23,925 nt of DNA from the NCBI GenBank assembly GCA_031431235.1, contig JANPDA010000302.1:1-23925 (forward strand), in the 5' to 3' direction. This DNA comes from JANNSW01 sp031431235. GTDB taxonomy: Bacteria; Pseudomonadota; Alphaproteobacteria; Rhizobiales; Hyphomicrobiaceae. Position numbers and translations under genes: made by a program. Shown here one piece after another: positions 14,977 through 21,587 of this stretch (its first letter is position 1; every line of letters begins with the position of its first letter). Below the pieces are notes generated by a model, which saw only the letters and a list, made by a program, of their open reading frames with translations, searched no databases and was not told where the DNA came from.

Positions 14977-15489
14977 CTACAGGCGGTAGCGGATCTGATC
15001 CGACCAGAACCGCTCGAGCCGCATCAATGCGAGGTTGAGCATCCGCATGTCACGCTCGGAAATCTCGCCAACCGCTTCCAGCGAGTGCAACTGGCGGTGA
15101 TAGAGGTCGTTGACGATGTCGCGCGCTTCCTGGCCCTTGTCGGTCAGGCTGACGCGCACCGAGCGGCGGTCCGTCTCCGAGCGCTTGTGGTGGATGTAGC
15201 CCATCTCCACGAGCTTCTTCTGGTTGTAGGAGACGTTCGAGCCCAGATAGTAGCCACGCGTCTTCAACTCGCCCGCTGTCAGCTCGGCTTCACCGATGTT
15301 GAACAGCAACAATGCCTGCACGCTGTTCAGATCGGAGCGGCCGATCCGGTCGAATTCGTCCTTGATCACGTCGAGGAGCAGCCGGTGCAGCCGCTCGACC
15401 AGACGCAACGCCTGCATGTATTCGATCTTCAGCCCTTCCTGGGCCTCGATCACGTTCTGATTCTTCGAATAATCGTGTGCGACGCTCAT
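14977..15489 (-). CDS. ldtR: MarR-type winged-helix regulator, LdtR-like
   Basis: A 170-residue MarR-fold regulator: dimerising helices at both ends (MQALRLVERLHRLLLDVIKD; ALMRLERFWSDQIRYRL), a winged helix in the middle with ELKTRGYYLGSNVSYNQKKL as the recognition region, and the wing with SETDRRSVRVSLTDKG (the D-x-R-x-x-x-V/L MarR signature). The opening block NQNVIEAQEGLKIEYMQAL is, as I recall, conserved in the rhizobial group that includes LdtR, reported in Liberibacter asiaticus and Sinorhizobium meliloti to activate the adjacent L,D-transpeptidase gene and affect osmotic tolerance. The next gene on the same strand here is such a transpeptidase. AAGG and AGGG lie before the ATG. The symbol is assigned on this synteny and resemblance. 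Confidence 0.8.
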   Translation of the reverse strand: MSVAHDYSKNQNVIEAQEGLKIEYMQALRLVERLHRLLLDVIKDEFDRIGRSDLNSVQALLLFNIGEAELTAGELKTRGYYLGSNVSYNQKKLVEMGYIHHKRSETDRRSVRVSLTDKGQEARDIVNDLYHRQLHSLEAVGEISERDMRMLNLALMRLERFWSDQIRYRL

Positions 15490-15600
15490 CGTCCCTGCCT
15501 TCTCTGTTTTGACGCCGATTTATTTGTTGTTGCAGGAACCATATCGATAAACGGCTAATTCGTGCTTAAATCTATTGGTAAATGAGGGATGATCATCGAA
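15490..15600 (-). promoter_or_regulatory. A/T-rich promoter/operator region of the ldtR-like gene
   Basis: The stretch from about 15510 to 15610 is markedly richer in A and T than its surroundings and contains the perfect palindrome GATGATCATC (15588-15597) and runs such as TTTAAGCACGAATTAGCCG on the minus strand. It is the most likely promoter of the regulator and a candidate site for autoregulation. I could not fix a single -35/-10 pair. Confidence 0.45.
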
Positions 15601-15629
15601 TCATATTGAAACGAAGTGCGCCAACTCCC

Positions 15630-16637
15630 TCAGACGATGCCAGCGGGCGGCTCATAGTGTGGCGACAGCTCGGGTGCGCCCGGCGCGAGCGGCAAGAATA
15701 TCTCTGCCGAGCCTGGCAGCTCTCGACCGGCAAGCCAGCGGACCATCACACTGTGCTCGACGCGGAGCGCATCCCGCAAGCCGAGCGCGGCAACCGCTCG
15801 CAGCAATCGCAAGGAAAGATCGGCTGCCTCGCTCGCTGCGGCGGGGCGCAATCGCGCGGCCGTTTCCCTGGCCCAGCGCTCCCCCGATCCTGTGATCCGC
15901 TCCAGACGCCCGACAATCTCCCCGACCGCGTCGGCATCGAAGCAATCGGCGATCGTGCTCCGCGGCCATCGGGTGACAGGACCGGGATCGACAGCAAGGC
16001 CATCGAGCACGGGATCGACCGGCTCCGCGTCGGCAAGGGCCGACCTGATTTGCCCGAGCTTGGTTTCAGGAATGGCATGCGTGAGCAGTCCGAGCGCGAG
16101 CGCCTCTGCTCGCCCCAACCGCCCGCCTGTCAGCATCAGATAGGCCCCGATCCGGTCTGGCAGACTTGCGAGCCAATGGGCAAGCCCGCAATCCGCGTAG
16201 ACTCCCGCACACGGATCCGGCAGCACCAGCGTGAAGCTCTCGGCACCAGCCCGATGCGTGCCATGCAGAAAGAGGGGAGCCGCATCGGCTGACACCTCTC
16301 CCGCGATCAGTGCAACCGTCGGCTTGCCGAAGCGATGGAGATGCCAGGCCGCCTCTGCGTCCGCCGCCAGCGCATTCCGGCGATCGACATCGGGCAACGC
16401 GGCGAGACGCGCCATCTCTGCTGCCCCACGCCCGGGCGAGAACACGCCCCCACCTGGCCCCTCGATCACCGTTGCATAGATCATCGGATCGCGAGCGACC
16501 TGCCGCATGGCGCTCGTCATGCCTTGCCGCATGGCGCTCGACAGCGGCCCGGCGGACAGAGCCAACCGCAACAGAGCGCGGTCGGTCAGCACAATGAGAC
16601 CGTCAGTCCCTGTCTCCCGCTCCAAGCTGCCGGCCAT
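15630..16637 (-). CDS. 3-hydroxyisobutyryl-CoA hydrolase-like protein with altered active site (crotonase fold)
   Basis: This 335-residue protein follows the ECH_2/HIBCH layout: VIEGPGG near 57-63, KPTVALIAG at 105-113, LHGTHRAGAESF, then GAYLMLTGGRLGRAEALALGLLTHAIP. That last block corresponds to the HIBCH stretch in which a fold-specific helix precedes GLxTH. The key loops differ, however. The first oxyanion loop, normally F-C-A-G-G-D, is FSPGRG. The second, normally M-G-G-G-V-G, is VSADAAP. The catalytic Glu of PETGIG is replaced by Asp (D141 in LPDPCAG), while D149 remains. The start at 16637 has GAGGG 6 nt upstream. It is either an inactive paralogue, a redirected enzyme, or a decaying gene that is still open. 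Its neighbours do not suggest valine breakdown. Confidence 0.75.
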   Translation of the reverse strand: MAGSLERETGTDGLIVLTDRALLRLALSAGPLSSAMRQGMTSAMRQVARDPMIYATVIEGPGGGVFSPGRGAAEMARLAALPDVDRRNALAADAEAAWHLHRFGKPTVALIAGEVSADAAPLFLHGTHRAGAESFTLVLPDPCAGVYADCGLAHWLASLPDRIGAYLMLTGGRLGRAEALALGLLTHAIPETKLGQIRSALADAEPVDPVLDGLAVDPGPVTRWPRSTIADCFDADAVGEIVGRLERITGSGERWARETAARLRPAAASEAADLSLRLLRAVAALGLRDALRVEHSVMVRWLAGRELPGSAEIFLPLAPGAPELSPHYEPPAGIV

Positions 16638-16770
16638 CTGTCGCCCTCTGTATCCCACGCGCCGCGGCCAATCCGCTGCAATGCTCCCAATCTAGCTCGA
16701 TTGCGCGCCGGACGGCAGCGCTTTACATCGAGCCTGACTGAGCCCATGTGGCAGGACAGGAGCGGACAGA

Positions 16771-17997
16771 GTGCGGCAGGCATCGTTAGGCTGGCGGCTG
16801 ACGATCACGGCGGCGGCACTGGCCCTGACAGCAGGAAGAGCCCAATCCGTCGGCCCGCTCGAGCCCGAGCGCAACCCGGCCCGCCAGCCCGTCGCCGCCG
16901 TTGTGGGGGAGGCCTCTCACGGCGACGACCGCAACCTCATTCCGCCCACACCCGCGCGCAATCCGGTTCGCGCCCTCGACCATACCGGCCGCAAACCAGT
17001 CGGGCTGGCCGTGCCCCCGATCCCCGAGCGCAACCCGGCTCCGGCACGGCGGTCAGCCCAGCTGCCAGTCTTGCCTGCAGGCAGCCCGCCCCTGCCAGAG
17101 CTGAAGCCGAGCGATGTGAAACCGCAGGTCCAGGCCGGCTTTCCCCCACCGCCCGATCCAAACCCCAATCGGGGGCTCAAACCGGCTGTTCCTGTCGCTT
17201 GGAGCCCCGAGGAGATTGCTGCGGCCAAAGCCGACTGCATCGAGCGGCTTGCCGGCATCACGCTCGAATGGAAGCCGCAGCCAGCCCTCCGGTCCGGCGC
17301 GTGCGGCCTGCCCTACCCGCTCGAGGTCAAATCGATCGGTACCAGCCGGGTCCTGATCGACCCGCCGGCGACCATGAGCTGCGCCCTGGCGGCAGGGCTC
17401 GCCCGCTGGCTCGACGACGTCGTGCAAGTCGAGGCCAAGGCCGCTTTCGCCAGCACGGTCGCTGCGATCGGCAACGGCACCTCCTATGCCTGCCGCAATC
17501 GCAACGGCGACACCTCGGGCAAACTCAGCGAGCACGCCTTCGCCAATGCGCTCGACATCCCGACCTTCCGCCTGACGAACGGCCGAACCGTCGCCGTGCT
17601 CGACCATTGGGGCCCGACCATCGCCGACATCGAATCCGAGCTCGCGCGCAAAGCCGCCGAGAATGCAAAGGCCGAGGCAGAGCGCCAGCAGAAATTGGCC
17701 GCCGGAGCCGCCGCCCAACCGGCTGGGACGCAACCCCCGCAGCCGCCTGCGCCGCCAGCACCCGAACAGGCCGAGCCGCCGGCGCAGCTCGTCATGCCCA
17801 CTCAAAAACGTGGCGGCCTGCGCGTCCGCCTGCCCCAGCATGCGCCGAAAACACCCGAGGCGAGATTTCTGCACCGCATCCACGCCGGCGCCTGCCCGAT
17901 CTTCGGCACCGTGCTCGGCCCCGAAGCCAACAAAGCCCACCACGACCACCTGCATGTCGATCAGGCCAAGCGGGGGACGACGAATTTCTGCGAGTGA
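16771..17997 (+). CDS. Extensin-like family protein (putative envelope metallopeptidase fold)
   Basis: The 408-residue product starts at GTG with AGGAG upstream and begins with a signal peptide (GWRLTITAAALALTAG). Residues 30-140 are Pro/Arg/Asn-rich with a repeated x-R-N-P unit (ERNPARQ, ARNPVRA, ERNPAPA) and several Pro-Pro stretches. The extensin-like C-terminal domain runs from about 150 to 408, with six cysteines (156, 178, 204, 241, 375, 407), suited to disulphides in the periplasm. It carries SEHAFANALD (S253, H255, D262) and HDHLHVD (H393, H395), the same spacing as the zinc ligands of M15 D-Ala-D-Ala peptidases. An Ala/Gln/Pro-rich insertion (about 290-345) splits the domain. The substrate is unknown; peptidoglycan is an inference. 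Confidence 0.85.
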   Translation: MRQASLGWRLTITAAALALTAGRAQSVGPLEPERNPARQPVAAVVGEASHGDDRNLIPPTPARNPVRALDHTGRKPVGLAVPPIPERNPAPARRSAQLPVLPAGSPPLPELKPSDVKPQVQAGFPPPPDPNPNRGLKPAVPVAWSPEEIAAAKADCIERLAGITLEWKPQPALRSGACGLPYPLEVKSIGTSRVLIDPPATMSCALAAGLARWLDDVVQVEAKAAFASTVAAIGNGTSYACRNRNGDTSGKLSEHAFANALDIPTFRLTNGRTVAVLDHWGPTIADIESELARKAAENAKAEAERQQKLAAGAAAQPAGTQPPQPPAPPAPEQAEPPAQLVMPTQKRGGLRVRLPQHAPKTPEARFLHRIHAGACPIFGTVLGPEANKAHHDHLHVDQAKRGTTNFCE

Positions 17998-18045
17998 CAC
18001 CGGGTCCGGTTGCTCAGCTCCGACTTCCCGGCCGAGCGCGGTGTC
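17996..18045 (+). terminator. Stem-loop after the extensin-like gene
   Basis: GACACCG (17996-18002, overlapping the TGA) pairs perfectly with CGGTGTC (18039-18045). The long loop has internal GC pairing. No U-run follows, so its strength is doubtful. Confidence 0.35.
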
Positions 18046-18084
18046 AGGCGCCTGCCATTGCGGTCGAAGTGCAGGACGATCGTG

Positions 18085-18119
18085 GGGGCGGCTCTCAACA
18101 GAACCGATCCCACCGCCCC
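18085..18119 (-). terminator. Stem-loop after pheT
   Basis: GGGGCGG (18085-18091) pairs with CCGCCCC (18113-18119), directly beside the pheT stop codon at 18121-18123. The stem is all G-C, but no U-run follows on the minus strand. Confidence 0.35.
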
Positions 18120-18120
18120 G

Positions 18121-20547
18121 CTACCCCCTGATCTCGCCCCCCGTCGCCTTGCGCACGCTCTGCGCGATTCTGACGCCGACCGCCTCGATCTCCTCGTCGG
18201 TCAGGGTCTTGGTGCGCGGCTGCAGGGTCACCTCGATCGCGATCGATTTCTTGCCCGCGCCGAGCGTGTCGCCCTCGTAGAGATCGAACAGCGTCACCCG
18301 CTCGATCAGTTGCCGGTCGGCACCTTCGGCCGCCCGCACCACATCCGCCGCCGCCACGGCGCGATCGAGCACGAAGGCGAAGTCGCGGCGCACCGGCTGC
18401 AGATCGGCCGCCTCCAACGGCGGCTTTGCCCGCGTCAGCCGCTTCTTGGCCGCCGGCAACGCGTGCAGCATGACCTCGAACGCCGCGACCGGTGCTTCCA
18501 CATCGAGCGCCTTCAGGGTCTTGGGATGCAGCTCGCCGAAATGGGCGAGCACGAGCTTTGGCCCCAGCCGCAAGGTCCCCGAGCGGCCGGGGTGGAACCA
18601 GCCGGGCGCATCGCGCGTGACCTGGGCCTTGGCCGCATCGATCCCCAGCGCGGTCAACAGCGCAACCACATCCGATTTCACATCGAACAGATCGGCCGCC
18701 ACCGCCTTGCCGTCCCAATGCCGGCCATTGCCGGTATGCCGCGCCGTGCCGGCACGCACTCCCGATGCCAGCATCGTCTGATCCTCGGGCCGGTCGCCGA
18801 GATAGGCTTGGCCGACCTCGAACAAACCGTGATCGCCCAGACTGCGATCGCGGTTGCGCTGCACCGCCCGCAACAGGCCCGCCAACAGCCCGGGTCGCAT
18901 GTGAGTCATCTCCGAGGAGATCGGATTGGCGAGCTCGAGCGCGTCCGCCCCGCCCCCGAACAGCCTCGCATCGTCGCGCCCGATGAACGACCAGGTGATG
19001 GCTTCCACCAGCCCGCGACCAGCGAGGACCCGCTTTGCCCGCCGCACTCGCCGCTGCCCCTCGGTCATCACCGCGTGGGCAACGCCTTGCGGCCGCGACA
19101 TCGGCGTCGACGGCACCTTGTCGATGCCGGCGATGCGAACGACCTCCTCCACCAGATCGGCTGACCCGAGCACATCCGGACGCCAGGATGGTGGCGTCAC
19201 CTTCAGGCTCTCGGCCTTGCCCTCGACCCCGAACCCGAGCGTCTTCAGGATGCGCTCGACGTCGGCTTCCTCGATCTCGAGACCACTCAACCCCTGGACC
19301 CGGCTCACCTTGAAGCCGATCACACGGCTGGTGTCGGGCGGCGTGCCAGCCATCTTCATCCGGCTGGCTTCGCCCCCACATAAATCCATGATCAGCATGG
19401 CCCCCAGATCGACGCCGAGCGGCAGCGATTGCGGATCCACTCCGCGCTCGAAGCGATAGCGCGCGTCAGACCGGATGCCAGTACGCCGCCCGGTCGCCGC
19501 CGTGCGCAGCGGATCGAACCAGGCCGACTCGATCAGCACGTTGACGGTCGTCGCGCCGCAACCGGTCGAAACGCCGCCCATGAGACCGCCGAGGCCGAGC
19601 ACACCACTGTCGTCGGCGATCACCGTCATCTCGCCGTCGACCTCATACTCGCGATTGTCGAGGGCGAGAAACTTTTCACCAGCCCTGCCGAAGCGGGCGC
19701 AGATGGCACCCTTCAGCTTGTCGGCGTCGTAGACGTGGAGCGGCCGGCCGCGATCGTTGGTGATGTAGTTGGTCACATCGACGAGCGCGTTGATCGGCCG
19801 CAACCCGATCGCCTTCAGGCGCTGCTGCAACCAGGCCGGCGAGGGACCGTTCTTGACGCCCCGCACATAGCGCCCCGCGAACGCCGGACAGGCGAGCCCT
19901 GCTCCCTTGGGCAACCGCAGCTCGATCGGCACCGGACAGTCGAACGCGCCGGCCGCCGTGAAGCCCAGCTCCTCCTTGCGCATGGTGCCGAGCCCTGCGG
20001 CGGCTAGGTCGCGAGCAATCCCACGCACGCCCAGCGCGTCGGGCCGGTTCGGCGTGACCTTCACCTCGATCACCGGATCGTCGAGGTCCATCACGTCGAC
20101 GTAGCGCTTGCCGAGATGCTTGCCCATCTCCACTGGCAGCTCGATGATGCCGTCGTGCTCGTCGGACAGCTCCAGCTCGCGCTCCGAGCACAACATGCCG
20201 TGGGAGACGACGCCGCGGACGGGTTTTGCCTCCAGCTTGACGCCAGTGCCGGGAATGAGCGTGCCGGTCGGCGCGAACACGCCGACGAGGCCGGTGCGGG
20301 CGTTGGGTGCTCCGCACACCACTTCGAGCACGCCCCTGCCGGTATCGACCTGGCACACGCGCAGCTTGTCGGCGTTGGGGTGCTGCTTGGCCTCCAGCAC
20401 TCGCGCGATCGTGAAGGCACCGAGCCGCTCGGCCGGGTTGGTCACGCTCTCGACCTCGAGGCCGGTCGAGGAGAGGACCGTCGAGATCTGGTCGAGGCTC
20501 GCCTCGATGTCGATATGGTCGCGCAGCCAGGCAAGAGTGAATTTCAT
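18121..20547 (-). CDS. pheT: Phenylalanyl-tRNA synthetase beta subunit
   Basis: PheT forms the alpha2-beta2 enzyme with PheS and charges tRNA-Phe. The 808-residue product is full length. MKFTLAWLRDHI is the standard start. An OB-type tRNA-binding domain follows (about 40-150; LRVCQVDTGRGVLEVVCGAP and VGVFAPTGTLIPG), then the B3/B4 editing domain, the B5 domain, a synthetase-like core, and a C-terminal anticodon-binding domain (PPLEAADLQPVRRDFAFVLD to ATGGEIRG). The frame opens further up at 20664 through repeat sequence, but the ATG at 20547 matches the family start. In most bacteria pheS lies immediately upstream in the same operon. Here the upstream side holds heptad repeats and a toxin-antitoxin pair, and pheS is not in the window. 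Confidence 0.96.
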   Translation of the reverse strand: MKFTLAWLRDHIDIEASLDQISTVLSSTGLEVESVTNPAERLGAFTIARVLEAKQHPNADKLRVCQVDTGRGVLEVVCGAPNARTGLVGVFAPTGTLIPGTGVKLEAKPVRGVVSHGMLCSERELELSDEHDGIIELPVEMGKHLGKRYVDVMDLDDPVIEVKVTPNRPDALGVRGIARDLAAAGLGTMRKEELGFTAAGAFDCPVPIELRLPKGAGLACPAFAGRYVRGVKNGPSPAWLQQRLKAIGLRPINALVDVTNYITNDRGRPLHVYDADKLKGAICARFGRAGEKFLALDNREYEVDGEMTVIADDSGVLGLGGLMGGVSTGCGATTVNVLIESAWFDPLRTAATGRRTGIRSDARYRFERGVDPQSLPLGVDLGAMLIMDLCGGEASRMKMAGTPPDTSRVIGFKVSRVQGLSGLEIEEADVERILKTLGFGVEGKAESLKVTPPSWRPDVLGSADLVEEVVRIAGIDKVPSTPMSRPQGVAHAVMTEGQRRVRRAKRVLAGRGLVEAITWSFIGRDDARLFGGGADALELANPISSEMTHMRPGLLAGLLRAVQRNRDRSLGDHGLFEVGQAYLGDRPEDQTMLASGVRAGTARHTGNGRHWDGKAVAADLFDVKSDVVALLTALGIDAAKAQVTRDAPGWFHPGRSGTLRLGPKLVLAHFGELHPKTLKALDVEAPVAAFEVMLHALPAAKKRLTRAKPPLEAADLQPVRRDFAFVLDRAVAAADVVRAAEGADRQLIERVTLFDLYEGDTLGAGKKSIAIEVTLQPRTKTLTDEEIEAVGVRIAQSVRKATGGEIRG

Positions 20548-20620
20548 GAGCGGGCTCGATCGGGGGAAGGGGCTTCGGGCCGCTTTTAGCGCACTATCTC
20601 GCGAACGCAAGCCTTGCTGG

Positions 20621-20683
20621 ATGCGAATTGGGAGTTGCGAATTGCGAATGGGGGCTAGGCCCAACTCGCAACTCGCAAATTCT
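20621..20683. repeat. Array of 7-nt repeats (left of the antitoxin-PIN pair)
   Basis: Read in steps of seven from 20621 the units are ATGCGAA, TTGGGAG, TTGCGAA, TTGCGAA, TGGGGGC, TAGGCCC, AACTCGC, AACTCGC, AAATTCT. The first part and the last part are inverted with respect to each other around GGGGGCTAGGCC, so the array can form a hairpin. The 17-mer GAGTTGCGAATTGCGAA (20632-20648) recurs inverted at 21497-21513. Confidence 0.75.
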
Positions 20684-20733
20684 CACCTGCCATTGCAAAC
20701 CGGCGTACACAATGCGATCATTTTACAACTCGG

Positions 20734-20745
20734 GAGTGATCACTC
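20734..20745 (+). promoter_or_regulatory. Perfect palindrome abutting the antitoxin start (operator candidate)
   Basis: GAGTGATCACTC is a perfect 12-bp palindrome ending at the base before the ATG (20746). It overlaps the Shine-Dalgarno sequence GGGAG (20732-20736). Autoregulatory antitoxins bind such inverted repeats, and a protein bound here would cover both the transcript start region and the ribosome binding site sequence. Confidence 0.5.
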
Positions 20746-21033
20746 ATGGCCAACCGCCAACAAGCAAAGCAACAGCATCGCCCCGGCAACCGCTGGGCGC
20801 TCCAGGAAGCCAAGGCGAACCTGTCCGCTCTCGTCCGTCACACGGCCGAAGGTCCCCAACGGATCACCGTACGCGGCAAGGACACCGCAGTCGTAATCTC
20901 GGCCTCCGATTTCGAGCGCATGCTAGGCGAGCCGACGGGCCGAGCGATCGTCGAGGCATTCGCACGCTGCCCGCATGATTTCGAGATCGAGAGAGCAAGC
21001 GCTCCAGCATCGCCACGCGAGATAGATCTGTGA
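20746..21033 (+). CDS. Phd/YefM-family antitoxin
   Basis: This is a 95-residue antitoxin. After a basic, Gln-rich extension (MANRQQAKQQHRPGNR) comes the Phd/YefM core WALQEAKANLSALVRHTAEG, PQRITVRGKDTAVVISASDF, then a helix and an acidic C-terminus expected to bind the toxin. Its TGA overlaps the toxin GTG start as GTGA, so the genes are coupled. Base composition looks less GC-rich than in flanking pheT or the Rieske gene, judged by eye, which together with the flanking repeat arrays suggests acquisition as a cassette. Confidence 0.88.
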   Translation: MANRQQAKQQHRPGNRWALQEAKANLSALVRHTAEGPQRITVRGKDTAVVISASDFERMLGEPTGRAIVEAFARCPHDFEIERASAPASPREIDL

Positions 21034-21455
21034 GCGGATGGCTCCTCGATACCAATGTGGCATCAGGCCTTCTGCCTAGTCGATCGGACCGCAAGGCAAT
21101 CGCTTTTGTCAGCTCCAAACCCTCCGCACGCCTGTTCCTCAGCATCGTGACGATTGCCGAGATCCAACTTGGCATCGACACACAGGCTCGCGTAGAGCGC
21201 CGGCAAGAGCTGCAGGCTTGGCTCGACCACGATGTCTGTACAGCGTTCCAGGGTCGTATCCTGCCCATCGATCAAGGTACATTGCTCGTCTGCCTTCGCC
21301 TGGTGCGTCAAAGGCGAAAGCAAGGCAAGACCGTACCCTTTCCTGACGCACTCATCGCGGCAACCGCCCTCTACCATGGCCTCACTGTGGCAAGCCGCGA
21401 TGATTGCCCTTACAAAACAGCGGGCTGCGATGTCGTGAACCCTTGGCAAGCATAA
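21030..21455 (+). CDS. PIN-domain toxin (VapC/FitB-like ribonuclease)
   Basis: A 141-residue PIN protein starting at GTG. The conserved acids are D7 in WLLDTNV, a Glu in VTIAEIQLGI, the PDALIAATA Asp, and the Asp of VASRDD. The C-terminal VVNPW motif is typical of the FitB/VapC branch, distinct from the LPHQDPADR branch of the other PIN toxin in this window. The start overlaps the antitoxin stop. It should be a Mg-dependent RNase held inactive by the antitoxin. The target RNA is not predictable. Confidence 0.9.
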   Translation: MSGWLLDTNVASGLLPSRSDRKAIAFVSSKPSARLFLSIVTIAEIQLGIDTQARVERRQELQAWLDHDVCTAFQGRILPIDQGTLLVCLRLVRQRRKQGKTVPFPDALIAATALYHGLTVASRDDCPYKTAGCDVVNPWQA

Positions 21456-21482
21456 GTAGCTCAAACCGGTAAGTGGTGACCG

Positions 21483-21531
21483 CTCCCAGCTCGCCGTTCG
21501 CAATTCGCAACTCGCCTATTCCCATACGCAG
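21483..21531. repeat. Array of 7-nt repeats (right of the antitoxin-PIN pair)
   Basis: Seven-nt units from 21483 are CTCCCAG, CTCGCCG, TTCGCAA, TTCGCAA, CTCGCCT, ATTCCCA, TACGCAG. TTCGCAATTCGCAACTC (21497-21513) is the exact reverse complement of 20632-20648, so the arrays flank the toxin-antitoxin genes in inverted orientation. The end lies 57 bp before the Rieske gene start. Confidence 0.75.
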
Positions 21532-21587
21532 TTGCAGTGCGGCTCTCCCGGTGCGATCCTGACTTCAACTCGTTGGAGGCAACAGCC

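Noticed and set aside
16501..16540. The 24-bp repeat as an insertion that lengthens the hydrolase-like protein
   Set aside because: The distance between flanking family motifs is the same as in normal HIBCH proteins as I recall them, so no extra length is evident.
16335..18131. A 598-residue plus-strand open frame
   Set aside because: It overlaps the hydrolase-like and extensin-like genes in another frame, with Arg/Pro-rich noise.
20621..20683. Heptad repeats as a CRISPR array
   Set aside because: The units are 7 nt with no spacers and no cas genes, so this is not a CRISPR.
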